A DNA stretch of 64,000 bases, from contig NZ_BSOT01000005.1 of the NCBI RefSeq assembly GCF_030160655.1, positions 1,507,546 to 1,571,545 of the forward strand, given 5' to 3'. Under the pieces are notes generated by a model, which did not search any database, was not told the DNA's origin, and saw only the letters and a program-made list of their open reading frames with translations. The translations under genes and the position numbers were made by a program. Source of the stretch: Agaribacter marinus (GTDB lineage: Bacteria > Pseudomonadota > Gammaproteobacteria > Enterobacterales > Alteromonadaceae). Below, one piece after another: positions 46,521-56,277 of this stretch (position 1 is its first letter; each line of letters starts with the position of its first letter).

Positions 46521-48916
46521 AGTTCATGCTCCTTAAATAGCTTAGTAGACGCTTTAGGGGGATTAATATGTAAATGTTGTTCGCCTTCTGACTTGCTTGG
46601 TCTCATGAGCGCGGTAATCAGCCAAACCAAAGTTAGGCCAATCAACACAGTGATTCCAAAATGATACAACACTGGCGTTGCACTTAACGCAAGCAGACCA
46701 AACGCTAACAAACTTGTCAGGCTAGATAAAGAAACAGCTAGCCAAGTATGGCCTTCATGATCTGACTCATGCATGAATATTCCCATATCTAGACCAATAC
46801 CTAACACTAAAATTGATGCAAGCAAGTGAAACATGTTTATGCCACCAGCTATGAACGTTACTGCCGCTAATGCAATTATTGTCGCCATGAATGTAGGTAA
46901 AGCAATTGAGACAAAAGCAGCTTTGTAACGAAGTAGTAGAACACCACTTAAAAGTAAGTAGGCAAATATAATAAGACGCGAAACCTGCGCAGCGTACTCG
47001 GCCATCAAATCAGAAATATCTTTTACTTGGTCAACATATAAAATGTCGTTTTGCGTAGACACGATCCTCTGAATCATTGTCACCTGCTCTTCATTTAAAG
47101 GTTGAGTAAACCTGAGCATACTTGCACTGCTAGCTTCTTTGGTACTTACCAATAAATCTCGCCAACCGTCACTTATCGCCAAATTTGCCCATTGCTCAGG
47201 CCTTATAAAATTACTCGCTTGCGCTTTTAATGCATTATATGCCTTGTTGCTAAATGCTTGATCAATACCAAGCATTCCATAAAACGTTGACAGTTGCTGA
47301 TCGTACAAAGCATTGACCAAGCTAAATTGCGCCTTTTGAGTATCAATAGAAGGAACATGTTGTGATAAAGATTGAAATTTGGGCAGATCGCCATTTTCGA
47401 CTTTTGCTGATATCGCTGGCAATATTGCTTCTTCTTTTCGCAGTACATCTTGAATACTATGTCCAGTAAACAATAAAAACTGCGTGTTGTTTGTACTGCC
47501 CAGTAGCGTTTGAATATGCTTTTCTTGCGCCATCAACTCCGGTGGTGATGTTTGCAATAAACGAATATCGCTCACAGACTTCCCCATAAGTATAGTTACC
47601 ACACCAATGCACGCACATGCGCCTAAGAAGAACGTTAGCTTGGCATTACCTGCGACCCTCGGTAAAAAATTAGTATATCGACTAAGCACCTCAGCAAGTG
47701 GCAATTCAGATAAAGAATCTTTGCGAGTGAACATGGGCAGAATCAATACCACACTCAGCCAAGATGACACTAAGCCAATGATAGAAAACACTGCCATTTG
47801 TTGAATGCCGGGGAAAGGTGCAAATAGCTGTACAGAGTATGCCATCACACTCGAAAATAGCCCTAAAGATAAACCTGAAACAATGCGTTTTAAGGTATTA
47901 CTGTTACTTGATTGCTGCCTTTCACATAAATAGTGAAGCGAATAGTCAATCGATACACCAACCAACCCGGCGCCAAAAGCAATGGTTATCAAGTGCAATT
48001 CACCAAATATCAACAAGGCACCTGAAATTGCATTCAAAATACCCACAGACAACGGTACAAACACTAACAACAAAGGTTTAACGCGGCGAAAAACAAACAG
48101 TAATAACACCAGAACCCCGAGTAAGGATCCAATACCAATGGTACTGATTTCATTTTTTGCCTGACGAGCACCTGCGGCAGCGTGCACAATCATGCCTGAA
48201 ATGCTTAGCTCAATATTGCCTTTGCTTAATGTTTCATCCAGCGAAGACAAAAAACGCATAATTGTGTCTTGAACATCTAGTGAAAATGGCGAATCATTCA
48301 AGTTGAGTAACAGCATGTATGTAGGCTTGTCAGCACCGGTGACTTTTAAATACGAATGCTCAACTTGAATATTTAAGTCTGAGGTTTGTCGTAAACCTAA
48401 TTTTATGAAAAAACCAAATGGATCGCTTACCAAATCTGCACGCACCCCAACTGGACTTAACACGTTAGACACACTTTCTTGTACCAATGCGCTCGTATCA
48501 TTTTGTGCTAAACGCGTTTGCAAGTCCTTATCAAGCGTAACAAATCGATAACCAAACATTTCTTCTTCAAAGTTGTCTAAGGCGTTTGCATCTACTTGAT
48601 ATTGAACATTGTCAATATATACAATGTCTTGCGCTAATTTCGCTGTCTGTTCCACCGCCTCTAATAACTGTTTTTGATCATCGCCACTGACTAACAACAG
48701 CACGCGCTTTGAAAATCGAGAAGAAGATTGCTCGGTCGCCTGTTGAACTAAGGGTATTTGTTGCGAGTGCGGTAAGAGCGACATAATGCTGGAATCAAAC
48801 GTTGGCTTTGAGCTGAACGCAAATATCGAAATAGTCACAATGCTGACAAGCCAAAAGGTAGCTAAAAGTCCGCTGTACTTTAAAAACAGACCTGTTGGCA
48901 ACGCTCGCTTTATCAT
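46517..48916 (-). CDS. MMPL/RND-type exporter of the APE cluster
   Basis: The 799-residue inner-membrane protein shows two repeats of a hydrophobic helix, a large periplasmic loop and a bundle of five or six helices (about residues 15-35 and 245-415, then 430-450 and 660-780), the MMPL/HpnN layout. It contains HYLCER and conserved Asp in the helix VGVSIDYSLHYL, positions used for proton coupling in this superfamily. It probably moves the aryl polyene lipid from the inner membrane to the LolA-like carrier. It overlaps the LolA-like gene by one base. Confidence 0.88.
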   Translation of the reverse strand: MIKRALPTGLFLKYSGLLATFWLVSIVTISIFAFSSKPTFDSSIMSLLPHSQQIPLVQQATEQSSSRFSKRVLLLVSGDDQKQLLEAVEQTAKLAQDIVYIDNVQYQVDANALDNFEEEMFGYRFVTLDKDLQTRLAQNDTSALVQESVSNVLSPVGVRADLVSDPFGFFIKLGLRQTSDLNIQVEHSYLKVTGADKPTYMLLLNLNDSPFSLDVQDTIMRFLSSLDETLSKGNIELSISGMIVHAAAGARQAKNEISTIGIGSLLGVLVLLLFVFRRVKPLLLVFVPLSVGILNAISGALLIFGELHLITIAFGAGLVGVSIDYSLHYLCERQQSSNSNTLKRIVSGLSLGLFSSVMAYSVQLFAPFPGIQQMAVFSIIGLVSSWLSVVLILPMFTRKDSLSELPLAEVLSRYTNFLPRVAGNAKLTFFLGACACIGVVTILMGKSVSDIRLLQTSPPELMAQEKHIQTLLGSTNNTQFLLFTGHSIQDVLRKEEAILPAISAKVENGDLPKFQSLSQHVPSIDTQKAQFSLVNALYDQQLSTFYGMLGIDQAFSNKAYNALKAQASNFIRPEQWANLAISDGWRDLLVSTKEASSASMLRFTQPLNEEQVTMIQRIVSTQNDILYVDQVKDISDLMAEYAAQVSRLIIFAYLLLSGVLLLRYKAAFVSIALPTFMATIIALAAVTFIAGGINMFHLLASILVLGIGLDMGIFMHESDHEGHTWLAVSLSSLTSLLAFGLLALSATPVLYHFGITVLIGLTLVWLITALMRPSKSEGEQHLHINPPKASTKLFKEHEL

Positions 48917-49728
48917 TATTTTGCTATTTCCCCGCGGCTTGTACTGCTTTGTTTATCGCCACTGTTATCAAATAGATTTTGCGATGATGAATCAAATGCG
49001 ATACGTTCAGTCCCAATATTTTGAAAACGAATCGTTGTTTTATCACCATTTTGTTCAAACAATCTTAATGATTGAATATACTGACTTCCTTCTGTTTCAA
49101 TGTGTGTAAATACTTGCTGAAAGCTTTCGTCTGTCGGGGTTAGCAATAAAAACCAGTCACCACCTACTACTCTCCCTTGAATATCAAAATACTTGTCTAA
49201 TTGATGCCACTGAGCGGTAAGAACAGACAAAAAGACTTCACTTAATATCGCTACCACAGGATTTTCGTCAGCATTTAGCTGCATTATTGCTTGATCATTT
49301 TGCTGACTCACGATTTGTGTCGCCGAAATAGAAATCTTATTTTCTATAGGTTTTATCGTTATCCAGTGAATTTTTTCACCGTTTAGAAACTCAAAACGCC
49401 CCTCGGATTTTACAGAAATACCAAAATCAGAAAGGAGTTTACTTTGCCTGAAATCGCCAAATAAGGTATTTGGCGAAACAGAAAGTACAGATAATTGAGA
49501 CGTATCAAAATCTTTTGTTAACGACATTTTCATGCTAGTTTCTTGCTCATCAATTACTTTTGATTCAATGGCTTGCGTATATTTGCTCAAGACTAACAAA
49601 CACAAAACAAGGACAGGCATTGCCGTGTGAGTACGCCACACATTGCAATTTAGTATGTGACTAAGTTCCAAAGAGCGTAAGCACATCAGACTGGCTACAT
49701 TAATACCTTGTAAAAAGCGTCCAAACAT
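48916..49728 (-). CDS. LolA-like outer-membrane lipid carrier protein
   Basis: The 270-residue protein has a hydrophobic segment (about residues 37-53, ending YTQA) and a periplasmic beta-rich domain of the LolA-like family found in APE clusters. It is expected to ferry the polyene lipid across the periplasm from the MMPL exporter. ATG 49728 overlaps the thioesterase stop by one base and was chosen for this coupling; it leaves a long 36-residue stretch before the hydrophobic segment. An alternative start at ATG 49620 would give an ordinary signal peptide. Confidence 0.75.
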   Translation of the reverse strand: MFGRFLQGINVASLMCLRSLELSHILNCNVWRTHTAMPVLVLCLLVLSKYTQAIESKVIDEQETSMKMSLTKDFDTSQLSVLSVSPNTLFGDFRQSKLLSDFGISVKSEGRFEFLNGEKIHWITIKPIENKISISATQIVSQQNDQAIMQLNADENPVVAILSEVFLSVLTAQWHQLDKYFDIQGRVVGGDWFLLLTPTDESFQQVFTHIETEGSQYIQSLRLFEQNGDKTTIRFQNIGTERIAFDSSSQNLFDNSGDKQSSTSRGEIAK

Positions 49729-50144
49729 CAATTTTCTATCTTCTCAATACCAAGCTTTTCAAATAAAACAGCCGGGGATTCAAACAACATCTCATGTGTT
49801 TTTATGTCCACGGCGACTTGCACTGTTGTTGCTTTAGTCAAACGCTTTCCGGTTACCTTGTCGCAGATTTTGTATTCAACTTTTAAACGATTTTCCCACT
49901 CAACAAGCTTCGCAAAAACGACAAGCACTTGATTATATGTAAGGGGCCCAGCATACCGTATATGTAAATCAATGACGGGCCACGCATAACCTGAAGTCTG
50001 CATTTCCGGTACGTCGTAATTAATAGTCTCAAACAACGCGCAGCGCGCAATTTCTAGATATTTAGCATAATGCCCATGCCAAGCAACTTGCATAACATCT
50101 ATGTCATGAAATGGAATTTGTATTTCAACACTGTTTTCAATCAT
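49728..50144 (-). CDS. 4-hydroxybenzoyl-CoA-type thioesterase (hotdog fold)
   Basis: A hotdog-fold acyl thioesterase of about 138 residues with the family catalytic segment FHDIDVMQVAWHGHYAKYLE, where Asp after His is the expected nucleophile or base. In APE clusters such an enzyme may release or proofread acyl chains. ATG 50144 is preferred to an earlier TTG; neither has a strong ribosome site. It follows the acyltransferase gene by 28 bases. Confidence 0.85.
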   Translation of the reverse strand: MIENSVEIQIPFHDIDVMQVAWHGHYAKYLEIARCALFETINYDVPEMQTSGYAWPVIDLHIRYAGPLTYNQVLVVFAKLVEWENRLKVEYKICDKVTGKRLTKATTVQVAVDIKTHEMLFESPAVLFEKLGIEKIEN

Positions 50145-50172
50145 ATTTGCGTTCAATCATGTTTTGGCTCTA

Positions 50173-51156
50173 TCATTTTAAAACACTCATCGTCTTCTTT
50201 TCTTTACCTTCAAGTTTTGTCACTGACCAAAATGGAAAAAAATTAAACCATTGCAGTGGCGCAATTTGACAATAATGCGCTAGTCTATCAGCAAACTCCT
50301 GCACAACCATATCAAGCGACGCTTCTCTAGTTTTTCGCGCAAATTTTAATTGCTCAGAAAAAACGTCAACATAAATATGGTACTTTCTACCTTGTTTTAG
50401 GCAAAACAGTAAATGTACCGGGCACTTCAACAAGCTGGCCAATATAAAAGGGCCTTGAGGCAGTGATGTTTGATGCCCCAAAAACTCAACGTTGGATACG
50501 CGTTCATTTTTCTCTGGTGTCCGGTCACCCGCAATCACGATCATTTCGCCACGGTCAATTCGCTCAGACAAAAGCATTGCTGTCGCTGGAGATAAATCAT
50601 TCACCTGCAATAATTCAGCTTGGCTTTCGTTATTTAGCTGTTTCATTAAGGAGTTAAACTTTTGCGCATGTTGCGTATTCACAATAATAGTAAGTTTAAC
50701 CGCATCCAACTTTTGGCGAAGTGCGTTGCACACTTCGATATTACCTAAATGCGATACTATTATCACAGTGCCACGTGTTTGGCGCTTGATGTTATCCACG
50801 ACGGATGGCGTTTGAAATACGATATCATTAGCATCGATTTTACCCATCCAAACCAGCAGTTTGTCGAGCATCATTTGACCAAACTGCATAAAATGTTTAA
50901 ACGTACTTAGTTCTTTTGCTTGATTGGGACTAAGGTAAGGCGTGATATATTTTATATACTGTTTAGATGCGTTTCGTGCCACGCTGCTTGCAAAGTAATA
51001 ATAGGCCATAACAGGCGCAAGAATTAGTGTAAAAATGGTTCGGCCAAACACGCTGTATATAGCAAGTAAAATCTTTATACCCAATACCGTGCCGTTTTCT
51101 TGCACTTGCGTCCAATGCGTTTGATTACCTGACGCTTCACCATTTTTACTTGCCAT
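50173..51156 (-). CDS. LpxL/HtrB-like lysophospholipid acyltransferase
   Basis: The 327-residue membrane-linked acyltransferase has a hydrophobic N-terminal segment (about residues 24-56) and the His-x4-acid catalytic motif in SHLGNIEV, followed by GDRTPEKNER and the LPQGPFILASLLKCPV block. It probably attaches an acyl or aryl polyene chain to a lipid headgroup. ATG 51156 was chosen because GGAGG lies 5 bases upstream; a TTG 12 bases earlier overlaps that site. It overlaps the glycosyltransferase by 11 bases; in some APE clusters these two activities occur in one protein. Confidence 0.87.
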   Translation of the reverse strand: MASKNGEASGNQTHWTQVQENGTVLGIKILLAIYSVFGRTIFTLILAPVMAYYYFASSVARNASKQYIKYITPYLSPNQAKELSTFKHFMQFGQMMLDKLLVWMGKIDANDIVFQTPSVVDNIKRQTRGTVIIVSHLGNIEVCNALRQKLDAVKLTIIVNTQHAQKFNSLMKQLNNESQAELLQVNDLSPATAMLLSERIDRGEMIVIAGDRTPEKNERVSNVEFLGHQTSLPQGPFILASLLKCPVHLLFCLKQGRKYHIYVDVFSEQLKFARKTREASLDMVVQEFADRLAHYCQIAPLQWFNFFPFWSVTKLEGKEKKTMSVLK

Positions 51157-51943
51157 GTTGCCCTCCAAACGTTTGGCGCAACTGTCGACGTATTAATGTT
51201 GGTAAGCGACGTAACATCCCAAAGAATAAGCGAGTATGCATCCAACTAATGAGCGCATTGTCTTTGTACAATAAGAAATGAGAAACACCATCACTTGGAT
51301 AATTCACTTGAGTTGGGATATGTTTGATTGCGCCACCTACCCATAACCACCTCACAATAACTTCAGGATCAAAATCCATTCGGTTGCCACAAGGGGCTGT
51401 TTCTAGTAAGCGATTAAACTGCAGAATTGGATACAACCTAAAGCCGCACATGCTATCTTTAATCGTAAATGACAATGTATTGATCCACACCCACACATGC
51501 GTTAAATAACGTCCGTACAATCGCCCTTTAGAAATGCTGCTATCATAGACAGGGTAGCCTGCAATCAACGCGCTAGCTGCTTTTTTTCCTTCCATAATAA
51601 ACTGCGGAATATCGGTTAAATTATGCTGTCCATCTGCGTCCACCTGCAAGGCATGTGTATAGCCTTTCGTCTCAAGTACATTGAGACCCGACTTAACTGC
51701 ATGCCCTTTACCTCCATTTTGATTTAATATCAAAAGGCTCACGCGATCTTTATATTTATCGGCAAGGGACGCTAGTACGTGCCTACATTGCTCTGTGCTG
51801 CCATCGTCAACCAATAAAACATCCAGTTTATATTCAAGGACGTCCATTAATGTAGCAGCAATAGCATGCTCATGGTTGTAAACAGGAATCAAAACAGCTG
51901 GACGAAATAAGCGGTTACTCAAAACAAATCCGCCCACTAGCAT
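51146..51943 (-). CDS. Family 2 glycosyltransferase of the APE cluster
   Basis: The 265-residue protein is a GT-A-fold family 2 glycosyltransferase similar to dolichol-phosphate mannosyltransferases. It shows LIPVYNHEHAI, LLVDDGSTEQC and VDADGQHN with the metal-binding DxD. It would add a sugar to the lipid-linked polyene or its anchor. ATG 51943 has AAGG 6 bases upstream and overlaps the ligase gene by 29 bases. The sugar and acceptor are unknown. Confidence 0.88.
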   Translation of the reverse strand: MLVGGFVLSNRLFRPAVLIPVYNHEHAIAATLMDVLEYKLDVLLVDDGSTEQCRHVLASLADKYKDRVSLLILNQNGGKGHAVKSGLNVLETKGYTHALQVDADGQHNLTDIPQFIMEGKKAASALIAGYPVYDSSISKGRLYGRYLTHVWVWINTLSFTIKDSMCGFRLYPILQFNRLLETAPCGNRMDFDPEVIVRWLWVGGAIKHIPTQVNYPSDGVSHFLLYKDNALISWMHTRLFFGMLRRLPTLIRRQLRQTFGGQHGK

Positions 51944-53636
51944 GCAAACCTTTTGCAGACCGATAATTAAATGTCACCTTATTTTTCCCTGCATCAAAGC
52001 TAAGTTGAATATCAATTAACTCGTTGGGTTGAATTACTTTGGAAAATTTAACCACTTCAAGCCGTAAAAATTTTGATGAGATATCAAAGTAATAACGGGC
52101 CCATTTGTGCGCCCAATGCAGTTGCGCAACGCCGGGCAATATTGGGCTCCCTTCAAAATGTCCATCAAAATATATTAAGTTTGACGGTATTGTCGATTTA
52201 ACAAGCACGTCGTTATCGGTCTGACTGACATCAATAACATTTGGCCATTCAGCAAATATTGGCTCGCTCACTATTTTCTCCAAAGATGCTAATGGTAGCT
52301 TCCCTTGTTTATTTACAGGTAGACTGTCTACAAATCGCCATTTGCGTGGCAGCGCAATTTTATCTACATATGCGGTCAGGATGTGTTTAAAGCTCGAGAC
52401 TAAGTTTTTACGCCCGAACGCCATCATATGCCCCTTACCCAAATCTGATAACACAAGCACGATTGCTACTTCAGTGCGACGACTGGATACTACCAGTGCT
52501 TTAATGTCGCTGACTCGTGCGTCTTTGAGCAAGGCATTCTCGATAGTATTTAGTGAAACTCGCTTACCTTCTATTTTAACGATTTGGTCACGCCTTCCGC
52601 GTAGGTCAAATTGTCCATTGTCGTACATATATAGTTCGTCACTGAGAACATTCACTAAATCAGAAGAAAACGGTGAATTGACTTCCCATGACTGTTCATC
52701 ATTTTGAACGATGGTAACACTAGGTAAGCATGACCAAGCAGCGTTACTATTCGTTGAAAGGTCTTGTTGTCGCCAAGCAATCACACCTGTTTCAGAACTA
52801 CCGTATACTTCCCAAACAGGCGCATTTACCAGTGTTGTCATATTGATTGCATCAGATTTTTTTAAGGGTGCAGCCGCTGAAAAAACGTTCAAACAGTTAA
52901 TCGTAGACCAGTCCAAAACATTATTGATTCGAGAAATATGTGATGGACTAGAAACAAACACCACAGCGTCATGGTCCTTTGCCGCAAGCAGCAACTCTTC
53001 TGTGTATTCACACAATGATGCATATATAATTTGCCCAGCACAAAACGGTCGAAATAACCAAAATGTTAATCCGTACAGATGCTGATGACTGACTGTCGAT
53101 AGCACGACTGAGTCGGCACGAGGCACCCATTGTTTTTTTAAACAATGCAATTCTTCATCTATATCAGCAATAGTTTTACCTATAGCTTTTGGCGCGCCGG
53201 TTGAACCTGAAGTATATATTTCAAGCACGACTTGCTTAGGTGGAATAGCCTGCCAAATGATGTTATCGGCGTTAATATGCTTACAATCGTCACTTGGGGT
53301 AACGGCGTTTGGAAACTCACCAATAAAATGGTCAAAAACATGTGGGCAAGCATCAACCGTTGCTTGTCGATTGTCTCCAAGTACGCAAGCAATTCTCCCC
53401 AGTTGCCATAATGCTAAACATATACAAAGAAATTCGATAGGATCAGTTTCATAAACTGCGTACCGATTGCCGTCGACACATAACAGTGTGGCATGCCATT
53501 GTGCTACACGTTCAACCAATACTTTTGTTGACAGCGACATATGGCTAGGCATAGAAAGAGGTTTGCCGATTGAAATAGTGCGTTCTGGTTGCACCACCAT
53601 CCAAGACGACAACGGCACATACGTCATATTTGACAT
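51915..53636 (-). CDS. AMP-dependent acyl ligase fused to a hotdog dehydratase
   Basis: The 573-residue protein joins two activities. Residues 1 to about 455 are an acyl-adenylate-forming ligase with EIYTSGSTGAPKAIGK, YGSSETGVIAW, the Asp/Arg of LRGRRDQIVKIEGKRV and a late Lys in VNKQGKLP. The last 115 residues are a FabZ/FabA-type hotdog domain with YFDGHFEGSPILPGV. In E. coli-type APE clusters the ligase (ApeH) and small dehydratase (ApeI) are separate. The ligase should load the aryl starter onto an acyl carrier protein, and the hotdog domain should partner the stand-alone dehydratase. Confidence 0.9.
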   Translation of the reverse strand: MSNMTYVPLSSWMVVQPERTISIGKPLSMPSHMSLSTKVLVERVAQWHATLLCVDGNRYAVYETDPIEFLCICLALWQLGRIACVLGDNRQATVDACPHVFDHFIGEFPNAVTPSDDCKHINADNIIWQAIPPKQVVLEIYTSGSTGAPKAIGKTIADIDEELHCLKKQWVPRADSVVLSTVSHQHLYGLTFWLFRPFCAGQIIYASLCEYTEELLLAAKDHDAVVFVSSPSHISRINNVLDWSTINCLNVFSAAAPLKKSDAINMTTLVNAPVWEVYGSSETGVIAWRQQDLSTNSNAAWSCLPSVTIVQNDEQSWEVNSPFSSDLVNVLSDELYMYDNGQFDLRGRRDQIVKIEGKRVSLNTIENALLKDARVSDIKALVVSSRRTEVAIVLVLSDLGKGHMMAFGRKNLVSSFKHILTAYVDKIALPRKWRFVDSLPVNKQGKLPLASLEKIVSEPIFAEWPNVIDVSQTDNDVLVKSTIPSNLIYFDGHFEGSPILPGVAQLHWAHKWARYYFDISSKFLRLEVVKFSKVIQPNELIDIQLSFDAGKNKVTFNYRSAKGLHASGRICFE

Positions 53637-53650
53637 TTAAACCATCATCC

Positions 53651-54217
53651 TCATAGTAGTTCCCCATCCTTTTTGGCTTTTTGTTTTACATATTGACGAA
53701 CAAGCCACTCACTACCGCCCAACACTCCCATCAAAACGTATGCAATGATGCCATTGTACAAGGTCCATATTTCGGTTGATGCAAACAAAGCGGTGTAAGC
53801 AGCAACTGAGCCATTTAACACAAAAAACACGCACCACATTTTTGTCACATTGCGCGTATATACAACGCCAGAAGCAGGCAAATTTGGTTCTTTTAATCTT
53901 GCTAACTTTTCGACAAACGTTTGCGAGCTAAAAAGGCTTGACGCAAATAGAAACAAAAACCCCGCATTCATCACCACAGGATAGAATTTTAAGCCAGAGG
54001 CATGCCCAATAAATAACGTTAACAAGATCAGAATAAACGCACTAACTAGCAGCAGCTTCTTTTCAGATGTTTGACCAATGGCAAACCAACGAGCAGCTAG
54101 CAAAAATATCAGCAGAGGTAATAACCACTTGGCTTCAAAATTTTGTAACCCCCAATAAACAAGAAGAGGATAACATATGCTTGCAATAATAATGGCAGCC
54201 GTAAATACAGCCCTCAT
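53651..54217 (-). CDS. COG4648-type membrane protein of the APE cluster
   Basis: The 188-residue protein has about six hydrophobic helices, starting near residue 3, and a basic C-terminus (RQYKQ-like, here VRQYVKQKAKK). It matches the small integral membrane proteins found next to the carrier-protein genes in APE clusters (ApeG-type). The role is unknown. It lies between the second carrier protein and the AMP-ligase, with gaps of 7 and 14 bases. Confidence 0.75.
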   Translation of the reverse strand: MRAVFTAAIIIASICYPLLVYWGLQNFEAKWLLPLLIFLLAARWFAIGQTSEKKLLLVSAFILILLTLFIGHASGLKFYPVVMNAGFLFLFASSLFSSQTFVEKLARLKEPNLPASGVVYTRNVTKMWCVFFVLNGSVAAYTALFASTEIWTLYNGIIAYVLMGVLGGSEWLVRQYVKQKAKKDGELL

Positions 54218-54224
54218 CTATCTT

Positions 54225-54470
54225 TTACGCAGCAAGTTTATCAATTTGTTCTACAATGTCGTTTACCGTTCGAACTGACTTAAAGTCTTCAGGTTTTATT
54301 TTTATGCCAGTCATTTTTCGAAGCTCTACAACTAAATCAACAGCATCAATACTGTCAATATCAAGGTCTTCATACAAATTAGATTCAGGTTTAATGTCTG
54401 ATGGGTCTATTTCAAATAGATCTTCAAACAAATACGAAATTTTTTGGAATGTCTCTTTTTCAGTGCTCAT
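54225..54470 (-). CDS. Acyl carrier protein 2
   Basis: This 81-residue acidic four-helix carrier protein carries the growing chain on a phosphopantetheine arm attached to S40 in the motif DIDSIDAVDL. Length and acidity are typical. It lies 11 bases after the first carrier protein. APE systems use two such proteins, probably one for starter loading and one for elongation. Confidence 0.93.
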   Translation of the reverse strand: MSTEKETFQKISYLFEDLFEIDPSDIKPESNLYEDLDIDSIDAVDLVVELRKMTGIKIKPEDFKSVRTVNDIVEQIDKLAA

Positions 54471-54481
54471 AATTGATCTTA

Positions 54482-54742
54482 CTATTTAGTTCTGTGGTTA
54501 TTTACTAGTTCTACTAAAGCATTTACATTTGCAAAATGCGCGCGCGTTTCATCCGAATTTGAGTCCAATTTAATGCCGTAATTCTTCTGCAGAGCTAAGC
54601 CTATCTCCAATGCGTCTATTGAATCCAAACCTAATCCGTCAACAAATAACGGCGCGTCGTCTTCAATTTCTTCTATTTCAATGTCTTCCAAATCGAGACA
54701 TTTAATAATCATTTCTTTTAATTCACTTTGTAACACTGTCAT
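54482..54742 (-). CDS. Acyl carrier protein 1
   Basis: This 86-residue carrier protein has the attachment Ser S41 in GLGLDSIDALEI. It is very acidic near the N-terminus (LEDIEIEEIEDD). It overlaps the acyltransferase gene by 20 bases. The divergently encoded phosphopantetheinyl transferase about 2 kb away is the likely activating enzyme. Confidence 0.93.
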   Translation of the reverse strand: MTVLQSELKEMIIKCLDLEDIEIEEIEDDAPLFVDGLGLDSIDALEIGLALQKNYGIKLDSNSDETRAHFANVNALVELVNNHRTK

Positions 54743-55508
54743 TCACAGCAACCTCAGCATTGAAATATTTTGTTAAAAATTCAGTTAGTGCTCTCGCACC
54801 CAACGAATTACTCGCTTCCTGTTTAAATCTATCGGCTCGAATCAGCGACTTCGTTGTGATAGTAAAATGCATAGGTCTTTCTGGGATGTTGTACCATTTA
54901 GCATGTTTTGTTAAAGATATCGGTTCGCATGTAATTGTCACAGGCGTAATATCTACATCGGCACGCAACGCAATATTTGCAGCGCCGCGCTTTAATTTTA
55001 AAGATTCTCCAGGAATACTTCGCGTACCTTCTGGAAAAACAATCATTACTTGTCCTTTGTCAAACGCCTCTTTTGCTTGCTCAATAACATCATCAGCACA
55101 GCCGCTATTAATAGTGTAACCCGCTGATTTTATTGCAAAACGCATACATGGATTTTTGAGCAAAGCACCTTTTACAACGCAGTTGGCATTTGGAATCAAA
55201 CCAATTAAAAATACAACATCTAACAAGGTCGGATGATTTGCGAGTACTAGTTGCGAATTACGCAGTGCTTCTATTCCCTTCACGTCATAGCTCAATACAC
55301 GCAGTAAACGCATCAATTCAATAAAGGACTTAAACCCCAAATGAATACACTTTTGCCCTCTTTTTTCCCGTACTAAACTATCCCCAGGTAAAATGTATAA
55401 TATCGGTACAGCAATAATCGGAATGATGACACCCCCCACTCCAAATACTGCAAAACCAAATGCTGTTGCAACTAACCGCCACACAAAATTAACTTTATTA
55501 AGCAACAT
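54723..55508 (-). CDS. PlsC-like 1-acylglycerol-3-phosphate acyltransferase
   Basis: The 261-residue membrane acyltransferase has the PlsC motifs: NHPTLLDVVFL with the His-x4-Asp pair, and FPEGTRSIPG. A hydrophobic N-terminal segment anchors it. In the APE cluster it probably transfers an acyl chain to the lipid anchor. ATG 55508 overlaps the preceding stop by 11 bases and is preferred to the earlier GTG at 55538. Confidence 0.9.
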   Translation of the reverse strand: MLLNKVNFVWRLVATAFGFAVFGVGGVIIPIIAVPILYILPGDSLVREKRGQKCIHLGFKSFIELMRLLRVLSYDVKGIEALRNSQLVLANHPTLLDVVFLIGLIPNANCVVKGALLKNPCMRFAIKSAGYTINSGCADDVIEQAKEAFDKGQVMIVFPEGTRSIPGESLKLKRGAANIALRADVDITPVTITCEPISLTKHAKWYNIPERPMHFTITTKSLIRADRFKQEASNSLGARALTEFLTKYFNAEVAVNDSVTK

Positions 55509-56253
55509 TGGGGTACTCGTCAATTGCCCACGTTGCACCGTTCAAAATACAGCGCACACCTTCAGTACTTCCCAACAAAAATGAAATAAACGCTGGGATT
55601 TCAAATACCTGTTCGGACGCCGGGTACATATTATTGGATTCAATTTGCTGCAACGAAATTTGACGCCCTTTGTGTCGATTGAAAACCATCGAGATGGCAT
55701 AAGGAAATGGCAATGTTCGTGAATATGGCGAATAGACTTCTGGTAACGGCACATCATACAGTACGCACAATACCCTATCATGCACTTGAAGTTGTCCAGC
55801 AACTTCTATCAAAGCACTGACCAAATGCCCATTAGATGCAGATATCGCCGTAATTGCTTGTTTATTTTTACACGCAATTGAGTATAAGCCACTGACTGCG
55901 TTATGCACGGCCAAACTAAACCCTGTCGGCGACATATCTTCATCTTGGGCAATACTTTCTAATAAAGACAGCGTAAGCACCGTATCTCCGTGTTGAGATG
56001 CAAACACACAAGGCAAATTTTGCTCTTCAAATGGTAAGGCTGAAATGGCACCCATCGCACCTTTTCCCAATTGATTAAAACGACGTCTTAACATCATCGG
56101 AACATGCTTTAGATTTGGGGCAAGTTTATCATTCGAGATATCTTGTCGCCCTGTTAACCATTTTGCCCAATCGGCTTCACTTTCCAAGGTAGGTGCCAAA
56201 GCGCTCCATGCTTCTAAGTGTAAATCCACCAAAAACTGACTCCATCCAAACAT
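55498..56253 (-). CDS. Chain-length-factor-like ketosynthase partner (APE)
   Basis: The 251-residue protein resembles the ketoacyl-synthase N-terminal-like family (PF13723-type) and has no active-site Cys-His-His set: the region where a ketosynthase Cys would lie reads LAVHNAVSGLYSI. It is the first gene of the operon. In APE systems a protein of this kind (ApeC-type) pairs with the main ketosynthase as a chain-length factor. The pairing is inferred from that model. Confidence 0.8.
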   Translation of the reverse strand: MFGWSQFLVDLHLEAWSALAPTLESEADWAKWLTGRQDISNDKLAPNLKHVPMMLRRRFNQLGKGAMGAISALPFEEQNLPCVFASQHGDTVLTLSLLESIAQDEDMSPTGFSLAVHNAVSGLYSIACKNKQAITAISASNGHLVSALIEVAGQLQVHDRVLCVLYDVPLPEVYSPYSRTLPFPYAISMVFNRHKGRQISLQQIESNNMYPASEQVFEIPAFISFLLGSTEGVRCILNGATWAIDEYPNVA

Positions 56254-56277
56254 ACAGATTATGGTACTAATTAAGCC

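Noticed and set aside
41116-56253. Ordinary fatty-acid or polyunsaturated fatty-acid synthase locus
   Set aside because: The LolA-like, MMPL, DUF3261, COG4648-like, ligase-dehydratase and CLF-like genes together are the mark of aryl polyene clusters, and no enoyl reductase is present.
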